NCBI GenBank assembly: GCA_041487355.1 | Contig: JBGPND010000232.1 | Span: 1 to 7,681, forward strand | DNA from: JAMXLO01 sp041487355 | GTDB taxonomy: Bacteria > Pseudomonadota > Alphaproteobacteria > Acetobacterales > Acetobacteraceae | Reading direction: 5' to 3' | Length of the DNA: 7,681 nucleotides | Shown: in pieces, positions 1 through 5,924 of the stretch | Position numbering within the stretch: the first letter of the stretch is position 1 | Layout: each line of letters begins with the position of its first letter | Notes under the pieces: model-generated | Database searches by the model: none | What the model saw: only the letters and a program-made list of their open reading frames with translations | Told to the model about the DNA's origin: nothing | Program-made: the position numbers and the translations under genes

Positions 1-285
1 CAGATAGGCCGTGCCGCCGACTTCCTCCAGCACGCCGGAATGCTCGAACTCGGCTTTCAGCATGACCGCGTCGGCGAGCTGTCCCGCCTCGATGCGCCGG
101 GCGATCGCCTGGTAGATGCGGCCGTGGATCGGGTCGGCGAAGTGCTCGGGGGCGAGGAACTCGGAAACCCGCTCATACGCGCGGTTGTTGGCGAGCAGAG
201 CGCCGAGCAACGCCTGCTCCGCCTGCAGGTTGGCTGGCGGCAGGCGCTGCGACAGACCGAGCAGTGGCGAGTCGATGGTGTTCAC
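1..285 (-). CDS. dnaB: Replicative DNA helicase DnaB, N-terminal part (runs off the window)
   Basis: Only the first 95 codons are present. DnaB is the hexameric ATP-driven helicase that unwinds DNA at the replication fork and recruits primase. The visible part matches the N-terminal helical domain of the family: a short variable leader (about residues 1-15), then PPANLQAEQALLGALL (16-31), NNRAYERV and the EHFADPIHGRIYQAI stretch (47-61), ending in EVGGTAYL. The C-terminal RecA-like ATPase domain lies outside the window. The start chosen is GTG at 285; an in-frame TAG lies 8 codons upstream of the first upstream codon GCG run (at about 325-327), and no ATG lies between that stop and the GTG. 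The ribosome-binding site is weak (AGG just upstream). In many relatives dnaB follows rplI; here small accessory genes precede it instead. The family call is firm; the start is less sure. Confidence 0.93.
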   Translation of the reverse strand, partial: MNTIDSPLLGLSQRLPPANLQAEQALLGALLANNRAYERVSEFLAPEHFADPIHGRIYQAIARRIEAGQLADAVMLKAEFEHSGVLEEVGGTAYL

Positions 286-387
286 GGCCTGAGGAGCATA
301 CGCCGGTCGGCGTCGTTCGGGGAGCTATTCGGCCCTGTGGAGTGTGGGGTACATGGGGATGGATGCAGTGGCGGATGCGATCCGACT

Positions 388-423
388 GTCATTGCGAGGA
401 GCGCAGCGACGCGGCAATCTCGT
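388..423 (+). repeat. Dispersed 36-nt repeat, copy 1
   Basis: The sequence starts GTCATTGCGAGGAGCGCAGC and ends GCAATCTCGT. It matches the reverse complement of 2630-2665 at 34 of 36 positions. The ends ATTGC and GCAAT are complementary, so the element can fold as an imperfect hairpin. Repeats of this type are scattered through many bacterial genomes and usually lie between genes. This copy sits in the gap between the zinc-ribbon gene and dnaB. In translation it produces the misleading peptide RRCAPRND, which creates spurious open frames on the minus strand. Confidence 0.85.
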
Positions 424-491
424 CCGTGCACCCGAACACGCGCGCGGGTCGTTGCCCCTGCGCGCTGCTGCCACGCCTTGGTGACCGGATG

Positions 492-713
492 TTATGGTAA
501 GTTGGGGCGGCCATCCGGTTTCAGCCACATCCGGCCGCTTGCGTCCGGGACAAGGCTGGTGGATGCGCCGCCCTCAATCGCCGGTCGGTCCGACCCACTG
601 ACGCTGAAGACGAGGTGGCAGCGCGGACACTTGTACTCGTCGAAATCCCCGCGCTTCGGCGACTGCTGAACGCGGCCAACAATGCATTTCGGGCATGCCG
701 AATCATCGTCCAT
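492..713 (-). CDS. Small zinc-ribbon protein, function unknown
   Basis: This encodes 73 residues with two CxxC pairs: CPKC at residues 7-10 and CPRC at 29-32, separated by 18 residues. This is the usual layout of a structural zinc ribbon. The segment after the second pair (HLVFSVSG) looks like the closing strand of such a fold. The C-terminal 30 residues are polar and Gly/Pro-rich and suggest no domain. The start is ATG at 713, well supported by AAGGAG at 723-728 with 9 nt spacing. There is no signal peptide or membrane segment, so it is likely cytosolic. Zinc ribbons this small can bind nucleic acid or protein, and nothing here decides which. It is the last gene of the accessory block before dnaB, 71 nt downstream of the frameshifted gene. 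Codon usage, the strong ribosome-binding site and the Cys pairs make it a real gene. Confidence 0.75.
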   Translation of the reverse strand: MDDDSACPKCIVGRVQQSPKRGDFDEYKCPRCHLVFSVSGSDRPAIEGGASTSLVPDASGRMWLKPDGRPNLP

Positions 714-722
714 CCGCTCGCA

Positions 723-728
723 CTCCTT
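723..728 (-). promoter_or_regulatory. Ribosome-binding site of the zinc-ribbon gene
   Basis: AAGGAG is read on the minus strand, 9 nt before the ATG at 713. It is the best Shine-Dalgarno match in the accessory block and fixes the start of this short gene. Confidence 0.7.
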
Positions 729-760
729 CGCTCAGGTGACGGGGTGTGCGCACGGCTTTA

Positions 761-778
761 CCAGGATTTCCGTCCTGG
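761..778 (-). terminator. Hairpin between the 144-codon gene and the zinc-ribbon gene
   Basis: A perfect 6-bp stem, CCAGGA/TCCTGG with a 6-nt loop, lies just downstream of the TAG at 785-787. No U-tract follows, so it is at best a weak or Rho-assisted terminator, or only an RNA-stabilising hairpin. A separate 8-bp palindrome, GTGCGCAC, lies at 746-753. Confidence 0.3.
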
Positions 779-784
779 GTCGCC

Positions 785-1220
785 CTAAGTTGCCTGCACG
801 CCTAATCCTGGATCAACCGGAGGCAGCCCAAGGGCTCGATCTATTTCGAGAATCCTCTCGGCTGTAACTGTGGTCGACAGTGTCGCGATGAGTGTGCGGC
901 GGGCGCCGAAAATCTTGGCATCCCGCGGGGCTGCATCCTCTGCGTCCAGCGCGATGGTGGACAAGGCTTCGGCCATGGTGGCCCGGTATTGGGCGATCGC
1001 CGCATGCGCGGGATTGCTCAACTCCTGATCGATGAGCCCGCGTTCGTTCCGGGGGAGCTTTAGAATACCGAACGCCTTTACAGCCGCTGTGGCCTTCCTC
1101 AACTCGTCGAGGTTGTTCAAGATTCGCGCGCCGTGGGTGTCCAATATCTGCTGCGCTACCTTGTTCCTCGCGACCTCATCGGGATCTTCTGGGGGGGCGT
1201 CGTCTGAACCAGCTTGCCAT
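785..1220 (-). pseudogene. Hypothetical protein, apparently frameshifted at a C7 run
   Basis: The open frame ending at TAG 785 has good codon usage and continues upstream to a TGA near 1268-1270, but that stretch has no ATG or GTG. The only in-frame start is a TTG at 1142-1144, with a poor ribosome-binding site. An ATG at 1218-1220 with GGAG at 1227-1230 (6 nt spacing) starts in another frame. It reads MASWFRRRPP and stops at TGA 1176-1178 after 14 residues. The two frames meet at a run of seven G on the + strand (1191-1197). With six, the gene would read straight through as a 144-residue protein beginning MASWFRRRPPEDPDE. The predicted product is mostly helical and soluble, with no motif I recognise. 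It could be a sequencing error, a true pseudogene, or a gene expressed by slippage or from the TTG. It lies between the 192-residue gene (76 nt upstream) and the zinc-ribbon gene. Confidence 0.65.
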
Positions 1221-1296
1221 GTTCGTCTCCGTTTACCGAGTCGGCGTTCTGTAGGGTTTGTTTGTCACATAGGTCGCTGCGCCGGCGCGGCGTTTG

Positions 1297-1875
1297 TCAG
1301 CGGTCTTCTTGGAGGATCCGGAGACCAGGAAACTCGGCTGCACACGCTTTGCATCGACGCCAGATGGCATCGTCTCCCTCAGTGTGGGCACCCATCGTCA
1401 GGTAGTAGGCCACGTCGTCTTGTTTCGCGAACACGATCCATTCACCCGTCAGCCTACCGTCGTTGCTTCGATCCAGGTAACCGCCGTGAACAAAGCTGTG
1501 GCTAAGCTCTCTGGCCGCCTGCTCGTCGAAGAACTCCCGGCCGCCGAAGGATTCGATCACCAAGCGATGCAGGCGATCTGGCTTCCAATGCTGTTCCAAA
1601 TTCTTGGCCAGGAAACGCGCTTGCGTGTAGTGCTTATGCCAGAGCCCCTTCAGCCACCTGCGCGTGAATTCGCTGGCGGGCTTGGTCCGCGATGGCCGCG
1701 CCGTCTTCGCGCCTTCCAAGGCTCCGATCGCGTCGAAGATCTGAAATATGTTCGCAGTCCCGGTTTCAACGTGTGCGTCGAACTCGCGGATCAGGTCCGT
1801 CGAATACCGACCCGTCACCATGGCGTTGTCGAGGAACCATTTGGCGCTAGCCGCGAAGGCCGTGTCGTCGCTCAT
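1297..1875 (-). CDS. Unrecognised 192-residue protein coupled to DUF29 gene
   Basis: I do not recognise this family with confidence. The start is ATG at 1875, which overlaps the stop of the DUF29 gene as ATGA. There is no Shine-Dalgarno sequence, so translation probably depends on ribosomes finishing the upstream gene. An open frame continues upstream to 2097, but that part is antisense-like Arg/Ala-rich sequence inside the DUF29 gene. Visible features are a helical N-terminus (KWFLDNAMV, 12-20), HVETGTANIF (35-44), a basic aromatic stretch WLKGLWHKHYTQARF (74-88), and a conserved-looking C-terminal segment GEWIVF (144-149), YYLTMGAHTEGD (157-168), then CKAC (175-178). A single CxxC is not enough for a zinc site. 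It has no signal peptide or membrane helix, so it is likely cytosolic. The tight coupling suggests a joint role with the DUF29 protein, for example in a complex; that is inference only. Confidence 0.75.
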   Translation of the reverse strand: MSDDTAFAASAKWFLDNAMVTGRYSTDLIREFDAHVETGTANIFQIFDAIGALEGAKTARPSRTKPASEFTRRWLKGLWHKHYTQARFLAKNLEQHWKPDRLHRLVIESFGGREFFDEQAARELSHSFVHGGYLDRSNDGRLTGEWIVFAKQDDVAYYLTMGAHTEGDDAIWRRCKACAAEFPGLRILQEDR

Positions 1876-2300
1876 GGTTCGGCGCTCAGCAGCTCGTCGA
1901 GCGTGACAGGGCAAGTCTCGGGCACCGGCAGTGGTGCTTGGCCGTCGATCATCTCCGGCATGGCGCGCAGAGCGCGGCGATAAAGGTCTGCGATGTCGAT
2001 CCGCTGCCGCATGGACGGTGAAAAGGCGTCGGCCGCATCCGCTCGGAACCTGCGGGCCTCGGCGGCCCAATGAGGCGCCTCGCGCGACAGCGGCCACGCC
2101 TGCGCCTTGAGCATGTGGACAAGCGCCTGCACCAGCAGGGACCGGCAGGCGCGCAGGCTGCTGAGTCCCACGTCTCCCACCTCCTCGATGATGTTCGGCC
2201 AGTCAGGTGTTTCGTTTACTGGCTCCCCGGCGGCCATACGGCGCAGCAACTCGGCCTGGCGCTCGCTCCACAGCAGGACGTCGGTGTCATAGTCGCTCAT
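1872..2300 (-). CDS. DUF29 family protein
   Basis: This encodes 142 residues. The N-terminus MSDYDTDVLLWSERQAELLR and the following DWPNIIEEVGDVG (33-45) match the DUF29 family pattern: YDTD, then W and Q-A-LLR, then DW-N--EE---G. The helical segment LVQALVHMLKAQAWP (56-70) also fits. DUF29 proteins are small, all-helical, and of unknown function; they are common in cyanobacteria and some alphaproteobacteria, often in variable regions. The start is ATG at 2300, supported by AAAGG at 2308-2312 (7 nt spacing) and by family alignment; a frame 14 codons longer is possible but adds nothing DUF29-like. The gene ends in TGA overlapping the next start by 4 nt. A short hairpin (GCCCG at 2314-2318 with CGGGC at 2325-2329) sits directly before the ribosome-binding site. 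Its upstream neighbour is the amber-interrupted frame, 51 nt away. Confidence 0.85.
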   Translation of the reverse strand: MSDYDTDVLLWSERQAELLRRMAAGEPVNETPDWPNIIEEVGDVGLSSLRACRSLLVQALVHMLKAQAWPLSREAPHWAAEARRFRADAADAFSPSMRQRIDIADLYRRALRAMPEMIDGQAPLPVPETCPVTLDELLSAEP

Positions 2301-2351
2301 AGTTCTGCCTTTCGCCCGGACAAACGGGCACGCTCGCTGCAAACACCCACG

Positions 2352-2576
2352 TCAGTTCTCCAAGTCGGGCGACCAGTCTTCAATCACCCGGTGGCCATCA
2401 TAAATCTCGATCGATTCGAACCGGCCGCTGCGCTTAAATCGCTCCGCTTCTCGGCGCAATTCATCGAGGTCATTCGAGTGGCGCAGGTTCTTGTCGTTGG
2501 GATCTCGTGGATCATCGCGTTTCTCGTACGGCGGCAAGCAGAAGCGCCCGCTGTCTGGATTCTACGGTGCGCTCAT
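2352..2576 (-). pseudogene. Small hypothetical gene with an in-frame amber codon
   Basis: An ATG at 2574-2576 is preceded by GGGAG at 2584-2588 (7 nt spacing). It opens a frame that reads Met-Ser-Ala-Pro, then TAG at 2562-2564. It continues in the same frame for 69 more codons to TGA at 2352-2354. The part after the TAG is hydrophilic and charged, containing PPYEKRDDPRDPND, a helix-like LDELRREAERFKRSGRF, and a strand-like SIEIYDGHRVIEDW. The only start after the TAG is a TTG at 2535-2537 with no ribosome-binding site, which would give 61 residues. The simplest reading is a CAG to TAG nonsense change. Restart at TTG or amber suppression are alternatives. I do not recognise the family. It is the first gene of the accessory block, 51 nt before DUF29. 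Confidence 0.55.
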
Positions 2577-2629
2577 CACGGTTCTCCCGCCAGATGCTCT
2601 GGCAGGGTGTTGTCGCTCGACGTGCGGGC

Positions 2630-2665
2630 ACGAGATTGCTTCGTCGCTGCGCTCCTCGCAATGAC
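2630..2665 (-). repeat. Dispersed 36-nt repeat, copy 2 (inverted relative to copy 1)
   Basis: Read on the minus strand, this matches 388-423 at 34 of 36 positions, differing only at two adjacent bases near the middle (AA here, CG in copy 1). It lies in the gap between the cfa stop and the amber-interrupted small gene, 16 nt past the cfa stop codon. With copy 1 it brackets the accessory genes as inverted repeats about 2.2 kb apart. Confidence 0.85.
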
Positions 2666-2681
2666 AGGGTGGGCGTGCTTG

Positions 2682-3941
2682 CTAATCCCCCTGCGTCATG
2701 ACGCTCGACCGCCGGCTGCCGACGGAAGCCGCTTCGAAAGCCGTGATGTAGTCCCGCGTCAGCGGCACCGCGGTCTGGCGGTGCGCGAGTTGGATCTGGA
2801 ACACCATATGCCCCTCGCGGCGGAAGGCGATCTCCGAGCCGCAGAGATAGAATTCGAACATCCGGCAGAAGCGTTCGTCGTACAGCGCGGCAATGGTGTC
2901 GCGGTTGGCGATGAAACGGCGGCGCCAGTGGCGCAGCGTCTCGGCGTAGTGCAGCCGCAGCACCTCGATGTCGGTGGCGAACAGGCCGCTCTTCTCCACC
3001 GGCGGCAGCACCTCGGATAGCGCCGGGCAGTATCCTCCTGGGAATATGTACTTGGCGATCCAGGGATTGGTGAAGCCGGGCCCGTCACTGCGGCCGATCG
3101 CGTGGAGCAACGCCACGCCGTCCGGGTTAAGGCAGCGCGCCACGGTATCGAAGAACGTGCGGTAGTGCACGACGCCGACATGCTCGAACATGCCGACCGA
3201 GACGATGCGATCGAAGCTTCGATCCACGGCGCGGTAGTCGAGCAGCTCGAACGACACACGGTCCTGCAGCCCCTCGGCTGCGGCGCGCGCGCGTGACTCG
3301 GCAAGCTGTTCGGTCGACAGCGTGACGCCGGTGACCAACGCGCCGTGATCGCGTGCCAGCGACAACGCCAGCCCACCCCAGCCGGAGCCGATGTCGAGCA
3401 CCGAAAGCCCGGGACGGTCGAGACAGAGCTTCGCGGCGATGTGCTGTTTCTTGGCGATCTGCGCCTCTTCCAGCGTCTCGTCGCCGCGCGGAAAGTAGGC
3501 GCAGGAATATTGCCGGTCGCGATCGAGGAACAGGCTGTAGAGGCGCCCGCTCAGGTCGTAGTGGTGTGCCACGTTGCGCTGCGCGCGCGGCGCGGGATTG
3601 TACTGGTCGATGCGGCGCCGTATCACGCCGAGGGTTGAGCGCACGCGGGCGATGGGATGCCCCTTGGCGTTCGCCAACACGTTCAACGCCAGCAGCTCGA
3701 TCACGTCGTAGATGCCGCATGCGTCCGGTGTCAGCCCACCGTCCATGTAGGCCTCGCCCACCGCCAGCGTCGGGTTGAGCACCAGACGGCGGATCGTCCG
3801 GGCATCCCGGATCGCTATGCCGGCTGCCGGCCCGGAATCGGCTGGCCCGGCGTAGCTTGTTCGCTGCCCGTCGGGCCATCGCACCGTCAGCCGGCCAAGG
3901 GCGACCAATCGCCTCAGGATGGCGTCAAGGGTTCCCCGCAT
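2682..3941 (-). CDS. cfa: Cyclopropane-fatty-acyl-phospholipid synthase
   Basis: This 419-residue protein transfers a methylene group from S-adenosylmethionine to the cis double bond of acyl chains in membrane phospholipids, working at the inner face of the cytoplasmic membrane. The N-terminal domain (about 1-115) is followed by HHYDLS (126-131) and the SAM-binding motif VLDIGSGWGG (181-190). Residues that line the active site in E. coli Cfa appear to be kept: Cys147 in QYSCAYF, Glu253 in MFEHVG, His280 and Ile282 in LLHAIGR, and Tyr332 in HYAETL. The C-terminal FEFYLCGSEIAFR (362-374) is also typical. The length is slightly above the E. coli enzyme's 382. The start is ATG at 3941, with GAGGGG at 3950-3955 (8 nt spacing). 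It follows fabF by 84 nt on the same strand, so it may be partly cotranscribed with it. There is no sign of damage. Confidence 0.95.
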   Translation of the reverse strand: MRGTLDAILRRLVALGRLTVRWPDGQRTSYAGPADSGPAAGIAIRDARTIRRLVLNPTLAVGEAYMDGGLTPDACGIYDVIELLALNVLANAKGHPIARVRSTLGVIRRRIDQYNPAPRAQRNVAHHYDLSGRLYSLFLDRDRQYSCAYFPRGDETLEEAQIAKKQHIAAKLCLDRPGLSVLDIGSGWGGLALSLARDHGALVTGVTLSTEQLAESRARAAAEGLQDRVSFELLDYRAVDRSFDRIVSVGMFEHVGVVHYRTFFDTVARCLNPDGVALLHAIGRSDGPGFTNPWIAKYIFPGGYCPALSEVLPPVEKSGLFATDIEVLRLHYAETLRHWRRRFIANRDTIAALYDERFCRMFEFYLCGSEIAFRREGHMVFQIQLAHRQTAVPLTRDYITAFEAASVGSRRSSVMTQGD

Positions 3942-3974
3942 TGCTCCGACCCCTCACCGTCGAACCAGAGATGC

Positions 3975-3992
3975 GATTACAATGGTCTAATC
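3975..3992. promoter_or_regulatory. AT-rich imperfect palindrome upstream of cfa
   Basis: GATTACAATGGTCTAATC has matching 5-bp outer arms (GATTA/TAATC) and stands out as AT-rich in a GC-rich gap of 84 nt between fabF and cfa. A TTGACG hexamer on the minus strand lies at 4003-4008, a possible -35 box, but no good -10 box sits 16-18 nt from it. It could be an operator or part of a cfa promoter. The half-site TAGACC resembles TetR-type operators, but only one half is present. Confidence 0.22.
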
Positions 3993-4025
3993 TCGCCGCT
4001 GTCGTCAAAGCCCAAGCGGCGGCCG

Positions 4026-5288
4026 TCAGCTCGCCGCCCGGAAGATCACCGACGCGTTGGTGCCGCCGAAGCCGAAGCTGTTCGACAGCGCCAGGTTGAT
4101 CTTGCGCTCCTGTGCCGTCTTGGCGACGCGGTCGATCACGCTCTGCCGGCTCGGTTCATCCAGGTTCAGCGTCGGCGGCGCCACGCCGTCACGCATGGCG
4201 AGGATGGAGAATACCGCCTCGACCGCCCCGGCCGCGCCGAGCAGATGCCCGGTCGCCGACTTGGTGGACGACATCGCCAGCCCCTTGGCCGCGTCGGCGA
4301 ACACCAGCTCGACCGCCTCCAACTCCAGATCGTCGCCGATCGGCGTGGAAGTCCCGTGCGCGTTGACGTAGTGGATCTGGTCCGGCGTCACCCGCCCGTT
4401 GCGCATCGCCGCCCGCATGGAGCGGACCGCGCCGTCATGTCCCTCGGCCGGCGCGGTGATGTGGTAGGCGTCGCCCGACATGCCGTAGCCGGCGATCTCG
4501 GCGTAGATTTTCGCCCCGCGCTGCTTTGCGTGTTCGTATTCCTCGAGCACCAGCACGCCGGCGCCTTCGCCCATCACGAAGCCGTCGCGGTCCTTGTCCC
4601 ACGGGCGCGATGCCGCGGTGGGCCGGTCGTTGAAGCCGGTGGACAGGGCGCGCGAGGCGCAGAACCCGGCGATGCCGAGTTCGCACATCGCCGCCTCGGT
4701 GCCGCCCGCCACCATCACGTCGGCATCGCCCCACATGATCAGCCGCGACGCGTCACCGATCGCATGCACCCCGGTGGCGCAGGCCGTCACCACGGAATGG
4801 TTCGGCCCCTTGAAGCCGTACTTGATCGAGACATGGCCGGAAGCCAGGTTGATCAGCGCCGACGGGATGAAGAACGGCGACAGCCGCCGCGCGCGGCCTT
4901 CATGCACCTGGATCGACGCCTCGAATATCGTCTGCAGCCCGCCGATGCCGGAGCCGATCATCACGCCGGTGGCGCAGCGATCCTCCTCGGCATCCGGCGT
5001 CCAGCCGGAATCCTCCACCGCCTCGGTGGCGGCGACCATGCCGAGATGGATGAACCGGTCCATCTTCTTCTGGTCCTTCACCGGGATCCATTCGCCGATG
5101 TCGAGCCGGCCTTCCTCCTTCATGCCCGCGGGCACCTGGCCCGCCACCTTGCAGGGCAGGTCCTTGGTGTCGAACGCCTGAATTGCTCCGATGCCCGATT
5201 CGCTGTTGATCAGGCGCCGCCACACATGCTCGACCCCGAGCCCGAGGGGACAGGCAATCCCCATGCCCGTCACCACCACACGCCGCAT
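4026..5288 (-). CDS. fabF: 3-oxoacyl-[acyl-carrier-protein] synthase II (KAS II)
   Basis: This 420-residue enzyme condenses malonyl-ACP with acyl-ACP, lengthening the chain by two carbons with loss of CO2. It has the thiolase-like fold of the family. The N-terminal RRVVVTGMG (2-10) is typical. Catalytic residues are visible: Cys170 in VVTACATG, His311 in NAHGTSTP, Lys343 in STKSATGH and His348, followed by the Gly-rich end NSFGFGGTNAS (403-413). The length matches FabF (about 410-420). The start is ATG at 5288 with GGAGG at 5299-5303, 27 nt after the acpP stop; this is the usual acpP-fabF order. In many alphaproteobacteria mltG follows; here cfa does. The protein is cytosolic and acts as a homodimer, from family knowledge. 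All key residues are intact. Confidence 0.97.
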   Translation of the reverse strand: MRRVVVTGMGIACPLGLGVEHVWRRLINSESGIGAIQAFDTKDLPCKVAGQVPAGMKEEGRLDIGEWIPVKDQKKMDRFIHLGMVAATEAVEDSGWTPDAEEDRCATGVMIGSGIGGLQTIFEASIQVHEGRARRLSPFFIPSALINLASGHVSIKYGFKGPNHSVVTACATGVHAIGDASRLIMWGDADVMVAGGTEAAMCELGIAGFCASRALSTGFNDRPTAASRPWDKDRDGFVMGEGAGVLVLEEYEHAKQRGAKIYAEIAGYGMSGDAYHITAPAEGHDGAVRSMRAAMRNGRVTPDQIHYVNAHGTSTPIGDDLELEAVELVFADAAKGLAMSSTKSATGHLLGAAGAVEAVFSILAMRDGVAPPTLNLDEPSRQSVIDRVAKTAQERKINLALSNSFGFGGTNASVIFRAAS

Positions 5289-5315
5289 CGCTATGGACCC
5301 TCCCCGATGGGCCGA

Positions 5316-5555
5316 TCAGGCGGCCTTCTGCTTCTCGATGTACTCGATCGCATCCTTCACGGTGCTGATCTTCTCGGCGGCGTCCTCGGGGATTTCCACG
5401 CCGAACGCTTCCTCGAAGGCCATCACCAGCTCGACGGTATCCAGGCTGTCGGCGCCCAGATCGTCGATGAAGGAGGCCTCGGGAGTCACCTTCGCTTCCT
5501 CGACCCCCAGGTGCTCGACCACAATCTTCCTGACCTTGTCCGAGATCTCGCTCAT
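5316..5555 (-). CDS. acpP: Acyl carrier protein
   Basis: This 79-residue acidic carrier holds the growing acyl chain on a 4'-phosphopantetheine arm. The attachment site is Ser37 in GADSLDTVELV (34-44), the universal DSL motif. The rest follows the four-helix ACP pattern, including FEEAFGVEIP (47-56). The start is ATG at 5555. A strong Shine-Dalgarno run, AGGAGGAG at 5567-5574, lies 11 nt upstream, a little farther than usual. The gap before it (to fabG at 5936) is 380 nt and holds hairpins and repeats, so acpP likely has its own promoter or processing. This would fit the need for far more ACP than enzymes. fabF follows after 27 nt. Confidence 0.98.
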   Translation of the reverse strand: MSEISDKVRKIVVEHLGVEEAKVTPEASFIDDLGADSLDTVELVMAFEEAFGVEIPEDAAEKISTVKDAIEYIEKQKAA

Positions 5556-5607
5556 CGGCTGTGCAACTCCTCCTGAAGGGCCCTGCTCCGGGTATCGTCC
5601 GGGCTTG

Positions 5608-5628
5608 CCCCCGGATCAAGTCCGGGGG
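5608..5628 (-). promoter_or_regulatory. Stem-loop in the probable acpP leader
   Basis: CCCCCGGA (5608-5615) and TCCGGGGG (5621-5628) form a perfect 8-bp stem with a 5-nt loop. It ends 34 nt before the ribosome-binding site of acpP. The wider sequence (GTCCGGGCTTGCCCCCGGAT) resembles dispersed GC-rich intergenic repeats found in alphaproteobacteria. It may stabilise or delimit the acpP transcript. No U-tract follows, so it is not a clear terminator. Confidence 0.45.
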
Positions 5629-5728
5629 CTTGTGTCTTTCCGCCGGGCAGGACCCGATCGGTGCTGCCGTATCCGCGCCGGACGAAGCTGTCGGGCGCTT
5701 AGCATGGATTCCGCGGGCGCGCCAACCA

Positions 5729-5744
5729 GCCCGGCGGGCTCAAA
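5729..5744. repeat. 16-nt direct repeat, distal copy
   Basis: GCCCGGCGGGCTCAAA occurs here and again, identical and in the same orientation, at 5925-5940 over the stop codon of fabG. Just inside, GGCAATCGA (5748-5756) is matched by its reverse complement TCGATTGCC (5919-5927). The core GCCC-GGC-GGGC is itself partly palindromic. Confidence 0.6.
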
Positions 5745-5798
5745 CAGGGCAATCGAATGAACGGTGGAAGGGGAGCTGCCCCAGCGGTTAAGGTGACC

Positions 5799-5881
5799 CC
5801 TGGGTCCCCGCCTTCGCGGGGATGACGAAAAAAGCTGGCCGATTCGATAGGTTGTCATCCCCGCGAAAGCGGGGACCCAGG
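5799..5881. repeat. Pair of 28-nt dispersed repeats in inverted orientation
   Basis: Arm A is 5799-5826 and arm B is 5854-5881. They are complementary at 27 of 28 positions and are separated by 27 nt that include six A (5828-5833). Each arm holds its own small hairpin, CCCCGC with GCGGGG around a 4-nt loop. The sequence (GGGTCCCCGC...GGGGATGAC) is a common intergenic repeat of proteobacteria, here as a head-to-head pair. In the fabG-acpP transcript it would form a very stable stem that could slow 3' exonucleases or separate fabG from acpP expression. Confidence 0.85.
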
Positions 5882-5924
5882 AATTCGCGGGGTTGACGAG
5901 AGACTGTCAGGCGCTCGCTCGATT

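Noticed and set aside
325..528. 67-codon minus-strand frame upstream of dnaB
   Set aside because: It translates the dispersed repeat (RRCAPRND) and has no ribosome-binding site.
1876..2097. N-terminal extension of the 192-residue protein
   Set aside because: It lies inside the DUF29 gene in another frame and has shadow-like composition; the ATGA overlap gives a better start.
388..2665. Insertion sequence or composite transposon
   Set aside because: No transposase or integrase reading frame is present between the inverted repeats, and the repeats resemble common intergenic elements.
2070..3020. 316-codon + strand open frame
   Set aside because: It crosses DUF29, the small gene, a dispersed repeat and the end of cfa on the opposite strand; no coherent protein.
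3657..5576. 639-codon open frame on the + strand
   Set aside because: It lies antisense to cfa, fabF and acpP, has Arg/His-rich low-quality translation and no family motifs; it is a by-product of high GC3 in the real genes.
5799..5881. CRISPR array
   Set aside because: There are only two repeat units, and they are inverted relative to each other.
5854..5881. Intrinsic terminator after fabG
   Set aside because: The hairpin is strong, but the T-run on the transcript strand (5828-5833) is over 20 nt away instead of directly after the stem.
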